Positions 46,501 to 58,086 are shown, counted from the stretch's first letter. The stretch is DNA of 64,000 nucleotides from Eopsaltria australis (GCA_034509425.1 JAVTVJ010001852.1:290742-354741), one strand, 5' to 3'. The notes: generated from the sequence alone by a model not told the origin. Program-made: numbers and translations.

Positions 46501-47158
46501 CGGCGAGAGGCACGGAGCAGCCCGAGACAAAGGCAGGGATCCGCTGGGAATTCGGCGCTGCCGCTTCCCTCCTTTATCTACCCATTAAACTGGGTGATTT
46601 CAGGCTCCTTTTATCAGGTGAGTTTTCCCAATCAAGTAAGAAATCGAGTGGAACGCGAAAGAAAATGTTCTGAGCTCCCGAGTGCTTCTGAGCACGCTCA
46701 TCCTGCCGAGCGTTCACACAGCCTTTGCTTTGCCCGCTCCTGGCTCTGTCCTGCTGGGCTGTGCCCATCCAGCCCCACAGAAATGGATGCTGCAGCCCCA
46801 TCCCAAAGCACCCACATCCCATGATCCCGGTGGAATATCTGCCTCTGGCTCCGATTTTAATTCGCATTTCGTGCTCAGACAAAGGCTGCAGGCTGCTGCC
46901 TGGTCCCCATTGTCCCCCTGGCTGAGGAATCCTTGTGCAATTTGGTTTCCACAGCACCTTTTCCTGCTCTTTCCCATTCGTTAAAAGCTCCCAAGCACAG
47001 GTGACCCAAAATTTATCCCCTGCTCGCTGCCAGGATCCGTGCGACTTTTAAACATCGTTGTTTATTCCATCCCCACGCATCCCCGCGGGGCTGTGCTGGG
47101 TCTGGGTTACTCAAAGGGCAGAGCCGGATCCCGAAGTGTGGATCCCTAAATACTCACC

Positions 47159-47376
47159 CGCCTTGCCAAGGAGTGGGCCTGGCTTTCCGAGGCGCTAAGC
47201 AACTGTTCCTGTGCATCTCCATCTGCCTCGGAGTCACATCCCACCCTCGCCACCTTCCCCGTGTCCACGCTCCGAGCCAGAAATGAGCTTTGCAAAGGAG
47301 GCTCCTGGCTCCTCCCTCTGCTGCCAGGAGCTCTGTGCCCTAAGGAAAACTCCATCGTGCCCCGCAGGAAATCCAC
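47159..47376 (-). CDS. Possible upstream coding exon of a minus-strand gene
   Basis: A strong minus-strand donor (gcgg/gtgagta) closes an open frame whose last part is acidic and plausible as protein (VGCDSEADGDAQEQLLSASE). It exits in phase 0, compatible with the exon at 38963. Its upstream boundary is unclear, because several weak AG sites exist between 47281 and 47370. If real it would place the gene's start beyond the 46-kb CpG island. Confidence 0.22.
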
Positions 47377-47929
47377 CCTGAAGCAGGACTCCCGAGGGGA
47401 GGGAGTTGGGAATGAGGGGAACGGCCGCTGGTGTGTCCAGGGAGGATAAAAACCCAGGGGATTTTGGTGTTTGGCGCAGCCAAAAGCGGCTCAAGCAGGC
47501 GTGGAAGGAGTGGCAGCTGCCTCCAGGGGGACTTTGCTTCCTTCAGCCTGCAGGAAATCATCCAGCCTCGGCACTCAGAGGCTGCAACAGCCAAAATGTG
47601 GATTTTTGGCAAGTTCTTAATGAAGCCTCGGGATGAGAGAGGATGAGAACGAGGATGTCACACCAGGAAAACAGCAGAGAGCACCCAGAGGCAAAGCTGG
47701 GTGGGCAGGGCAGCCCCGGGGGGAGCAGAAATTCCCGTTCCCTGCTTTCCTCTGCCCAGGAAAGGGGAATCTGGCCCAGGCTCTGCTTCCAGAGGATCCA
47801 GGGGGTGCAGCTGGGGGAGAATTCAGCCCCCGCTGGGTCTTTGTGGGGCAAATCAGTGAGTGCAGGGAAAGGTCTTTGCATCTTCCCTAAACACAGCACA
47901 GGCAGCTCTGTCCTGTGCCTGGCCCAGGA
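47377..47929. other. Non-repetitive stretch, no gene assigned
   Basis: Open frames on both strands lack paired splice sites. Confidence 0.35.
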
Positions 47930-48115
47930 AAATGGGAGATTGTCCCAGGAAAATGGGAGATTTCTCCAGGGAAAGAGGAGATTTCCCCAGGGAAAAAGAG
48001 GAGATTTCCCTAGGGAAAAGGGGAGATTTCTCCAGGGACAATGGGAGATTTCCCCAGGGAAAATGGGGAGATTTCCACAGGGAAAAAGAGATTTCCACAG
48101 GGAAAAAGGGAGTTT
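47930..48115. repeat. Purine-rich minisatellite, unit ~20-23 bp
   Basis: gggaaaatgggagatttcccc and variants, about eight units. Confidence 0.92.
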
Positions 48116-48854
48116 TTACCTGGACCCTGAGCTTGGTGTGGAGCTTCCACACCTGGATTTCAGCACAGGCAGGGCCCATCCCCTGCACAGCAGCTCCGGG
48201 ATATTTGGGGTTATTTTTTGGCACTGCCAAAGGCTTTTCCAGCCCTCCTTCCCCCTTATTTCTATTTCATCCCCGAGTTCTTTCTCCCTTGCTGGCTGAA
48301 GTTTTCCGTGCCATGCACTCCACGAAACTTTCCCTTTATATTTTTATGCTCTGCTGCTTGCTGGAGAGTCTGATGTCAAGTGAAGAAATCTATATATAAT
48401 GTGTGTCTGAATGCATATTTATATAAATGCATCCATATACATGTGCAGGGACCTGGAAATGCAAATCCCTCCCCGCCTGCATTGGTGCAAGGGGAGTTTT
48501 TTTCCCTCTGCTTTTCTTACATCTCACTCTTCCCCAGCTCTTTGCCACGAGGAAAGCCTGGGAAGATTCTAATAATTCTAATTTTTATGCCAGATTCAAG
48601 CTTTTCTTCAAATGCTTGCTCTTAATCCGCTGTGACCAATCCACTCAAATTCCTCACTCCAGCAGTTCTGCCACTTCCTCAGTCTCCTGTGTTTTGGGGC
48701 TTGCAACAGGTCAGGAATTGGGTCAGTAATTTGGATATTGTGGCTCTCAGGGAGGTGTTGACCAGGGATGGTGTGGGTATGGCACAGCCCTCTCCTCCAG
48801 GAAAACTCACAATTCCCAGGAAATCAGGAAATCCCTGATTTCAGTCAGAATTTA

Positions 48855-48965
48855 GGAAGGAATGAGGGTGGGGAGGGGCTGGAATGGAATTCCCAGATTT
48901 GCTGTGGCTGCCCCTGGATCCCTGGCAGTGCCCAAGGCCAGGCTGGGACTGGGGAAGGTGTCCCT
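48855..48965 (+). mobile_element. CR1 LINE fragment
   Basis: ggtggggaggggctggaatg, cagatttgctgtggctgccc and ctggatccctggcagtgccc in order. Confidence 0.75.
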
Positions 48966-49344
48966 GGATCCAAGGAGATCATTCCCAGGAAATTGGGGTT
49001 TTTTTCCATGTCCATGCTGCTGTCAAGGTGCTCCTGCAGAGATGGGAGCAGGTTCCTCACCTTCAGTGGGTCCCCATCTCCCCTGGGAGCAGAGAATCAG
49101 GAGTGAGGCTTTTCCTGATCCAAACTGGGCAGGGAGGCACTAAAAGCTGAATTATTAAAGGTTGATTTTCCCCATCAAATTCCTCCTCGTTGGATGGAGT
49201 TATAAATATGGAACTGCAGGGGAAGAGCAGCATTTGGGGGCACACAGAGTGAAATGAAAGCTCATTGTGCACAAAGTTTGGGCTGGGGTTGTTGTTCCCG
49301 TCCATCCTGAGGGGGAAGGTTGGGTTTTACCAGGAGAGATAAAA

Positions 49345-49800
49345 CTGACTTGATAAAAAAATCATAAAAAATTTTAAAAAATCTTAAAATAAAAAAATCA
49401 TGAAAATGAAAAATCATAAAAATGAAAAATCATTAAAATAAAAAAATCATGAAAATGAAAAATCATGAAAATAAAAAAATAATAAAAATCAAAAATCATT
49501 AAAATGAAAAATCATGAAAATAAAAAATATCATGAAAATAAAAAATCAGCATAAAAATAAAAACCATAAAAATAAAATCATAAAAATAAAAAATCATAAA
49601 AATGAAAAATCATAAAAATAAAAATCATAAACATAAAAATAATAAAAATAAAAATAATAATAAAATAAAAAACATACAAACTAAAAATAATAAAAATTAA
49701 AAAGCGTAAAAATGAAAAATAAATAAAAATAATAACAATAAAAATCATAAAAATAATTATAAATAATAATAAAATAAAAAATCATAAAATAATTTTTTAA
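49345..49800. repeat. A-rich array, (AAAAATCATAAAAATG)-like
   Basis: About 450 bases of aaaaatcat, aaaatgaaaaatcat and aaaataataa modules with almost no C outside cat and very little G. Confidence 0.92.
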
Positions 49801-50914
49801 AAGAGCTCATAATGCAAAATTGGCTCAGCCAGCACTGCTGATCTATCAGCCCCACTGATTTTAATTGCATCCCAGCCTGATCAGGAAACGTGGAATGAGC
49901 TCTGAGATTTCCCAGGCGTCGCTGGAATTCTCAGGCTGCTCCCCAATCTCTGAAACAGCTCCTGAGGAAAACTGGCAGCTCCTGAATTCTTTATTCCAGG
50001 GATAAAGGGGGGCGTGGTGGGAGCACAGAAAACTCACAGACCTGGGGGAGGAAGCCAGAAATTCCTGATGAATCCTCCTTTTGGGGAGGGGGAACGCAGA
50101 GGAACTGGAAGACAATCCAGGGAATATCGACGGGCAGAAATGGGCACGGAGCTGCCCCGCGGGATTCCCTGCTCGGAGCCCTGCAGGATTCCTGGGAAGG
50201 TGCCCTTGGGAATGGGAGCACCCAGAGCCATCAGCAGTGGCCTGGATTGTGACCCGGGGCTGTAACTCAGCACAGGGGAAGGGGAAATTCCCTTTTGGGG
50301 CAGAATTCCTGGATTTCTTTCCCTCTGTGTGAGTAAAAGCAGCTGGGGCTGCACGAACACCCCTGGCTCCCCTTTCCTGTGATAAACAACCCCAGAAATT
50401 CCCTTTTAGGACGTTCCTTCTCAATGGGGATGTTCCCTCTCCGTATTCCTTTGGAACAGGGGCTCAGGAAATCCATCCCTGATTCCTGCCCAGCCTCGGG
50501 GCTGTCCCAGAGCCTGGGACAGGAACTGCACCTGCAGGAAACTCAGATATCGAGGGATGAGAGTCCCGGAGCGCCCGCGCTGCCTGGGGATGATGTGCGG
50601 GCACAAATATCCCGAATAAAGATTGCTCCAGGGCAGGGCTGGCACCCGGAGCCGCGCTTTGATCCCAAAGAGCTCCCACATGGATTTGGGAGCGAGCAGG
50701 AAGGGTTCAGCTCCATCCCAGCACCAGCTCCCCCCAGCATTTCCCTGTTCTGCCCCATTTCCAGGCACGGAGTGGAACCAGGGAGGGCTTCGTCCCCTGG
50801 GAAGAGCAGGGGTGGTGATGGATTTTTGGGAACAGAGTGAGGAACACGCTGGGATCCCACTGCTGCGCCAGGGTCCCTCTGGCACCTCCCAGTGCCACCC
50901 AAACTCCTGGGCAG
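49801..50914. other. Unique-looking stretch, no gene assigned
   Basis: Several open frames overlap on both strands, but none has convincing splice boundaries or composition. Confidence 0.35.
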
Positions 50915-51135
50915 AGCTTTCAGGACCCCACTCCAGGGTTTTTTAGGACCAGGGCACATTTTCATCCCCACTCCAGGGTTTTTCAGGACCAGGACACATT
51001 TTCATCCCCCACTGAAGTGTTTTTGATGGACCAGGGCACATTTTCATCCCCCACTTGAGGGTTTTTAGGATCACATCACATTTTCATCCCCACTCTGGGG
51101 TTTTTAGGACCAGGGCACATTTTCATCCCCCACTG
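50915..51135. repeat. ~42-bp minisatellite, ~5 copies
   Basis: ccccactccagggttttt, then aggaccagggcacattttca, with small indels. Confidence 0.92.
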
Positions 51136-51394
51136 GTGTGAGTCACCAGGTGCCTCAGGAATGAGCCAGGCTGATCCTGCTCTGAGTCACAAGGGGTTGC
51201 TTAAGGAGACTGCTCCTGTTCCTTTGTTCCATCCACTCTGTTCCTCCCAAAACACCAATTCCTGAGCTCTTCTGAAGCTGGATTCCAGCTGGCTCCAGGA
51301 GTTACAGAGTCCTGGAATGGGTTTTTTTTTGGAAGGGATCTCAAAGCTCTTCCAGTTCCCCGTCTGTAATGAGAATTTCAGGGTTATAAATTCA

Positions 51395-51540
51395 CAGAAT
51401 GGTTTGGGTTGGGAGGGACCTCAAAGCCCATCCAGTGCCACCCCTGCCATGGCAGGGACACCTCCCACTGTCCCAGGCTGCTCCAAACCCCATCCCACCT
51501 GGCCTTGGACATTCCAGGGATGGGGCAAATCCCCCCTCTC
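51395..51540 (-). mobile_element. CR1 LINE 3'-region fragment
   Basis: The plus strand starts cagaatggtttgggttggga and ggacctcaaagccca, the reversed CR1 3' terminus. It continues gccatggcagggacacctcc, aggctgctccaaaccccat and acctggccttggacattcca. Confidence 0.88.
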
Positions 51541-51764
51541 TGGGCAGCCCTAAAGGAGCAGAACTGAAAACACAAAATGGGCTAAACCTGGGCACTCCTG
51601 ATTCCCACTGGGAATCTCCGTGTCCTTCCTGCTGGGAGACCCACGAGTTGCAGAAGGATTTTTGTGTTCTGTGCTGCATTCCCAGCTTTCCCTGCAGAGT
51701 TCTCCCATTTTTGAGTTTTCTCATTTTTGACTTTTCCCTGCACAGCAGCTCCTGTCACCCAGCT

Positions 51765-52030
51765 CAGCTGAGCCCTAAAGAACCCGGCTCAGCTGTGCCC
51801 TAAAGAACGTGGCTTAGCTGAGCCTAGGCACAGCCAGTTCTTGGAGCTGCTCACCTGGGGTTGGCTGAGCTGAGCCCTAAAGAACCCGGCTCAGTTGAGC
51901 CCTAAAGAACCCAGCTCAGCTGTGCCCTAAAGCCTGGCTCAGCTGAGCCCTAAAGAACCTGGCCCAGCTGAGCTCTAAAGAACCCGGCCCAGCTGTGCCC
52001 TAAAGAGCCCGGCTCAGCTGAGCCCCAGGC
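51765..52030. repeat. 24-bp minisatellite carrying a palindromic E-box
   Basis: Units of the form ggctcagctgagccctaaagaaccc, about 10-11 copies including degenerate ones. Many units contain the self-complementary ggctcagctgagcc centred on CAGCTG. Confidence 0.93.
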
Positions 52031-52619
52031 GGTTCCAGCCGCTGCTTCCCGTCCCGCACATCCCTGTGGGACACATCCCTGTGGGACACATCCCTTTCTT
52101 CCTGGGCTCCCCAAATTTGAGGTCTCCCTTTCCCTTCCCTGGACTCCACCTCAGGATCCAGAGTGGCCTCTCCTTTCTCCTCCTTGTCCCTGCTCCCTCT
52201 GGCGTACCCAGGCCGGCGCTGCCTCTCCCGAGCCGCTGCTGGATTTGGGATTTCTTTTCCCTGCGTTTCACACGAGCCGGGAATTCCAGCTCCTTTCCTG
52301 TCCCCTCTTTGGAGAGGAACCAGAGTCTGCAGCCTCCGCATCCCCTCCTTGTGCCAGCACCTGGGGCCGATTCGGAATCCATCTGATTTCCAGTTCTGAT
52401 GATTCCCAAGCCATTAACTCGTTCTCAGTTTGGGGATTTCTGTTCCAACCATTCTGACTCAGGGAACTGGAGGTTTAATGGGATGTGACAGCTGGGATTG
52501 GAGCCACCACTCCAAAATTTTGCTGCCACTCCAAAATTTGGCATCCACTGCACCTGAACATCATGCTCGGCTTCACTTTAGGCTCAGTCTAAGTTTGATT
52601 AAGTCTCCAAAAGCTTTTG

Positions 52620-53240
52620 TGTAGTATTGAATGTAGGGTTAAGGATTTTTTTTTATGAGATTGTGATGTTGTATAGAGTTTTTTTATTATACAGATAGAG
52701 ATTAAGATTATTATAGATTATTTTATGATTATTTTAATTCTTTTTATTATGGTTATTGTTATGGTTATTTTTAATGGTTATTTTTAATGGTTGTTTTTAA
52801 TGGTTATTGTTTAATGGTTATTGTTTAATGGTTATTGTTTAATGGTTATTTTTAATGGTTATTTTTTAATGGTTATTGTTTAATAGTTATTGTTTAATAG
52901 TTATTGTTTAATAGTTATTGTTTAATAGTTATTGTTTAATGGCTACTGCTAATGGTTACTACTTTTTACTATGCAGTGAAAAATATTTTAATACATTTTA
53001 CACACAAAACATGTTATTATATAAATGAAAAAATAAACAATATTTTATAAAATTACAGCTGACAATACTCCCACACAATAAATATAATAATATAAATTTT
53101 TTTAAATATAAAAAACCACCAACCCATAATCCTCTTTCTCATATTCATCCCTAGCAACTTAAATGTACTTCCCAAAAAATAAAACTCACTCCAAACCTTC
53201 CAAACCTCCTTTTCCATAACCCACATCGTGCAACCCAGCA
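52620..53240 (-). mobile_element. Solo LTR-A, A/T-rich subtype with internal expansion
   Basis: Flanks cttttg (52614-52619) and cttctg (53241-53246) form a 6-bp duplication with one mismatch. It aligns end to end with LTR-A but is 621 bp long. The extra length is a 14-bp tandem array (tttaatggttattg) at about 52745-52955, where ordinary copies have two or three imperfect 12-bp units (ggctactgccat). The LTR 3' half is C-to-T changed on the plus strand, sharing many states with the copy at 171. The LTR 5' third (53120-53230) shows mainly G-to-A on the plus strand, the opposite polarity. Confidence 0.85.
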
Positions 53241-53837
53241 CTTCTGGAGCCCTGAGTGGATTTCTGGAAATCAGAAAACGCAAAAAGGAACTGGAGATCC
53301 CCGTTGGAATCCTGGGATTGCTGCTGCAGAGGGAATCAAAAACACCTCACAGAGAGATGGTTTGCAGAGTTTTGACTGGAATTTAACGATTTGATGAGCT
53401 TTGCATCGTGTGTGGTATCACACAAATATTCCATTTGCACGAGAATATCCGGGAAAGAGCTTTGGGATCACTGAGCCCAACCCTCAGCCACCACGGTCAC
53501 CACCAGCTCCTGTCCTCCAGTGCCACATCCGTGGATTCTGAGCCCTCCTAGGGATGAGAATTCCCGGGATTTGGTCAGGCAGGGCCATCCAGGGACAAGG
53601 ATTCCTCTGCTTCTGCAGGGAGAGGGAAGTGGCAGCGTTTCCCTCAGCCAGGGACGCGTTCCCCAGGCTCGGGAGTGGGTGAGTGACAGCTGAAGGCTGA
53701 GCCGTGGGGAGCAGCACAGCTAATTACCACCTAATCTAATTAGCACCTCCCTCAGCTCGCCCTTCCACCCAGCCTGCTTCCCCAGGGCTGTTTTTTGGGG
53801 GGTTTTTGTCACTCAGCTTTGTCCTCCACGTGCTCGT

Positions 53838-54786
53838 CCTGCCCGGAATTGGAGCCAAGAGGATGGAAAATGAGGGGGATCCAGTGGGATTGGAGTCCCC
53901 AGAGCATCCCTCAGCCTGGAAATCGAGCAGCTGATGCCATTCCCCAGCTAATCCTAAAGATTTCTGTCCAGGGACTCTGGGATTGCTGCTCCCAGCTCAG
54001 CCCCGTGCTGGAACTGGACACAAGAAGACGGAAAATGAGGTAATTCCAGTGGGATTTGAGCCTCCAGCCCATCCCTCCCTCTCAGCCTGCTGCCCCAAGC
54101 ACAGGGAAATGCAGCAGCTGATCCTAATGCAGCCATCCCCCAGTTAATCCTAAAGATTTCTGTCCAGGAACTCTGGGATTGCTGCTCCCAGCTCAGCCCC
54201 GTGGTGGAACTGGGTTCCACCATGGGGGTTACAGAAAAGCAGCCCTGGAAGGCCCAGAATTGGCCTTTCCCTGGAGGTGACCATGGAAACACATCCAGCT
54301 CACCTGAGATGGGCTGGGATAAAGAATGCTGGGTTTGTGACCTTCTGGAGCAATTGTGTGGGAATATTGTGGTTTGTGCCCTTGCAGGGCATTGTTCACC
54401 TGTTCCCATCACAGGGAACATCTGGGCAATGCTGCAGGGGATTGGGGACACTCTGGGTGCATCTTTGCTGTTTGGGTGAGGTTCTGTCCTGTTTGTGTGC
54501 TGGGATTGAAGGGATTGTCCCTGCTCAATGAAGGGCTTTGCACTTCTCCATCTCGTGCCAAGTCCAGGCCCTTGTGTGAATCCTGCAGAACTGGACACAA
54601 GAGGATGGAAAATGAGGTAATTCCAGTGGGATTTGAGCCTCCAGCCCATCCCTCCCTCTCAGCCTGCTGCCCCAAGCACAGGGAAATGCAGCAGCTGATC
54701 CTAATGCAGCCATCCCCCAGCTAATCCCAAAGATTTCTCTCCAGGAATTCCGGGATTGCTGCTCCCAGCTCGGCCCCGTGGTGGCA
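53838..54786. repeat. ~170-200-bp tandem repeat, 3 copies, split by LTR-B
   Basis: Copies at 53838-54006, 54007-54209 and 54588-54786 share gcagctgatcctaatgcagc, taaagatttctgtccagg and gattgctgctcccagctc (variants in copy 1). LTR-B sits between copies 2 and 3. Confidence 0.9.
54211..54587 (+). mobile_element. Solo LTR-B, GC-rich subtype
   Basis: It begins tgggttccaccatggggg, with the usual TGTA start shortened or overlapping the target, and ends gtgtgaatcctgca. gaac precedes and gaactg follows it, so a 4-6-bp target duplication is likely but blurred by the tandem repeat. It retains GC-rich sequence throughout. Confidence 0.88.
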
Positions 54787-55297
54787 GACGCTTCCCCACA
54801 GGCAGGGAGAAGGTGGAAACGCAAATCCCGGAATGTTCCCCCATCTGGCAGCCAGGAGCCGAGGAAAGGGACACCTTCCCCTTCTGTCTGCGTGCCTGTG
54901 GCAGCTGCTCGGGGATTTTTAGGGCTGGGGTTCCTGCAGGGCCAGGAGAGGTGATTTGTGTCCCCGCATCCATGCAGGAAAAAGCAGAAATTCCATGAAT
55001 TCCTTGGAGTCTGCACTGCGGGAATGTCCTGGGAGGGAACTGGGATGCACAGGGGGGTTGATTCCCAATGAATTCTGTCAGGAACCCTTCAGCCACCCCA
55101 GGGACTCACCCCAAACCTGGGGAATCCCAGGCCTCCCTGTGCCCTGGGGTGTCACTCTCTGGGAATGTCACCCTGTGCTTTCCCTTCTTTGGGCCACAAT
55201 TGTCTCCAGGATGACAAAACCAGAGGGAAATGCTTCCAGCTGGGAGAGTCAGGCTGTTCCCACCTCATCCTTCTGTTTATTCCATGAGGAATTTCAA

Positions 55298-55485
55298 AAT
55301 TTTGGTTTGCTGCTCCAGTCGGGGACAGAGGAAAGTTCGAGCAGCAAAATAAAAAAAAATTTAAAAATCTGAAGTTGAATCAGATCTTAAGCCTGGATTT
55401 AAAATGGATGGGATTCAAAGAACCAAAACAAAATCCAGAACAGAAGAAAGGAATCCCTGATTCTCCTCCTGATCTCCCTCTGCTG
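55298..55485 (+). repeat. Left arm of a second inverted repeat
   Basis: ctgaagttgaatcagatctt and aagcctggatttaaaat, continuing to ctcctcctgatctccctctg, are found in reverse complement at 56108-56285, with gaps. Confidence 0.9.
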
Positions 55486-56107
55486 CAGCCCTGTCCTCCC
55501 ATCCTCTCCTGCCATCACCTTCCCTTGCTCTGCTCCAATTATAGATCCCTCCAGGCAGGGACCTGCCAGTGTTTCTGTCAGGGAAGTGCCAACCCATCCC
55601 TGATGCTTTACAAATAATCACAGGGAGCACACATTTTGTGAAATATTGAAGCTCTTCCTGTTAAAAAAAATGAGCTCTTCTCTGCCAGATCAGACAGGAT
55701 GAAATGTCAGTGTGCCACCCTTCCTGAATTAACATCCTTCCCTCTGTCACTCTTGCTTTGGCACATGGGATCCATCTCCTCCTTCCCACGGGGAAGAATT
55801 TGGTTTTCAATCTGAGACACAAAATTGAATGTCCTAGGTGGGTGAGAAGAAGGGAAAATCATCTCAAATCTCCTCGAGCTGCTGGGAAAAACTGAGGTGC
55901 AAACAACTCCTAATGCCTCTGGGAGGAGAGAATTCAGTGTGGGGAGAGCAGCCCTGCCATGGCCTCATTATTCAAAGAGAGGGAGGTGCAGCTGTTTGGA
56001 TTTCGGGGGAGAACGGTGGGAAAAGCTGGGCTTGGCTTGGGTTTAAGGAAGTCCCAGCCCAAAGCTGAGCCAGACCCAGCTGGGGTGGATCTGTCCCTGC
56101 TGGGGCT

Positions 56108-56285
56108 CTGCCTCAGAGGGAGATCAGGAGGAGAATTTGGGATCCTTCTATGCTTTCCTGGATTTTTTGGGTTCTTTTAATGCGATCTATTTTAAATCCA
56201 GGCTTAAGATCTGATTCAACTTCAGATTTTTTTTTTTTTTGCTGCCCAAACTTTCCTCTGTTCCTGGAATGGCTCAAAATACCTG
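56108..56285 (-). repeat. Right arm of the second inverted repeat
   Basis: Reverse complement of 55298-55485. The ~620-bp spacer shows no tandem repeat. Whole structure ~990 bp. Confidence 0.9.
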
Positions 56286-56689
56286 GAGGACGGGGCACTG
56301 TGTTAAAATGTTTTCCCTTGACTTTTCCAGGACCTGAACACATCAGGAGCCAATTCCAGTGCTTGGCAGGCCTTTCCATAAAGGAATCATCCCCAAAATC
56401 CAACCTGCCTGCCCTGGCACAGAGAAATCCACAATGGGAAGAGTCCCTTGGAATTGGGAACTCAGGGGAGTTCCAGTGCCCAGGAAGGTTCTGATCCCCC
56501 AGATGGGGTGGGATTTGCAATATTTTGGGAGCAGGGATTGAGGAGGTGCCCCAGCTTCAGGGTCTCACTCCAAGTTTATTTCCAGGCTGGAAATCGTGCC
56601 TGGAATTGGCACAGCCAAGGCGGATTGTCGCCCTGGTTTTTGCAGTGTTCTGTGTTTTTACTTCAGAATTTCCCATGCATTTTCTGCAA

Positions 56690-57440
56690 ACATTGGTTTT
56701 TGGTTTTTTTACCGGCCTAGATTGTTTTGAACTTCTAGATTGTTTTCGTTCTTCTCTCCTAAGGCGGAGGACGATGATAAACTGTATCATTATCCTGTAA
56801 AATTGTCAAGGTGGTGACCTCCTTGACCAATCCACGACTGTCTTAAAAAATATATAAAACTAAGAAAATAAAGAAAGGCAGGTGATGCCTGAAGAATTTT
56901 TGCTTTTCTTCTAAACACTTCTCACACTGTTCCCTATATTCACAAGTATCAGCATGCACACTTGTGATGCTTTAGGTGATAGCTCAGCCCGGTTCCATGG
57001 TGTTTAGTGGGCTGGGAGACCAAACACCCCTGAAACCACGGAGAGTCAGAGACCAAACACTCTGTTTGCGTGAGCCCTCAAGGTGCCCTGGCAGGACAGA
57101 TTCTGTAAACTAGAAGTGAGCCCACCCAGGCCCCTTCTTGGGCCCTCCTGGTAGATCTGCTGATGTGTAGAGTCTTTAATTGTACACTCGACTGGGGGGA
57201 CGGGGCTTTGGCGACGCGTTCTACCTGGACAGCAGAAGCCATGGAATGGGATCCTATTAAAATACCGAGGGAAACGACCCCCAACCCTCTAACCCTGTCT
57301 GAGCCTTTATTTCCTAACACCAGGAAAAGGCATCACAGGCCCTCTCTTTTCTGGCTCTGCCCAAGTGATCCTGACCTGCTCGAAAATCCGCGTATTTCTT
57401 TCGTGTCCAACAGCGCGACAGCGGATCTCGAGGATTTGAG
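56690..57440 (+). mobile_element. Possible unrelated LTR or ERV remnant
   Basis: This block differs in texture from its neighbours (CpG-containing and A/T-rich parts mixed). It holds a promoter-like tatataaaac at 56850 and AATAAA at 56866, then a second region with tgtacactcgactgggggga and gacgcgttctacctgg. A U3-R-U5 arrangement is possible, but termini and target duplications could not be fixed, and the family is not recognised. Confidence 0.35.
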
Positions 57441-57642
57441 GTGACAGCTGGGAGAGGAATCTGCTGCTGGAATTGCACTGGAGGTTCCTTCCCTCTTTCT
57501 GCCACCTCTCTCACTTCATTAGGAGCCCAGCCTTCTCCTGGGCTGCAATTGAATTATTTGCTTTCACCTCCAATCTGCCTGAGCTGGAGTGAACTCCCCA
57601 GGAGCTGCAAACACAACCAGATCCCATCTCCATGGGGTTAAG

Positions 57643-58086
57643 TGCAGGATTCAAGGCAGGGACAAGGACTCCTCTGAGGAGACTGTGATGCTGTGCAGAG
57701 TTCTTTATTCTACAGACACAGACTGAGACTGCTCCAGATCACTCTGGGACTGCTGCTCACACTGCTCCTATGGCTCCTCCTGTGGCTACTGCCATGGCTA
57801 CTGCCCTATGGCCACTGCCCACTGCTGGGCAGGGAAAAGTCCCTTGATCCCATCCCAGCCCCAGGATGTGCCATCCCATCAACAGCAAAGAGAAACAATC
57901 CCCTAGAAGGGCACAGCCTACAATCCTCTCCCACAATGGGTGCAGAGGCCACAAAGCCATGATCCTCTTTGCCATGGCCATCCCTGGTGCCCTGGATGTG
58001 CTTCCTGGGCACCTCTGGGCCAGGGCAGAGGCTCCCTCTGGGCATTCCAGGCTGATTTTCTATAGCACACACAGTGGAACCCAACA
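57643..58086 (-). mobile_element. Solo LTR-A, 444 bp, perfect 6-bp duplication
   Basis: gttaag at 57637-57642 and 58087-58092 is exact. It is nearly identical to the copies at 31045 and 58733. Confidence 0.95.

Noticed and set aside
45406..46588. Plus-strand frames of 310-370 codons rich in RAVPCQ-like motifs
   Set aside because: They follow the GTGCCGTGCC array and the CpG island. Three frames are open at once, there is no splice or start support, and composition matches the repeat.
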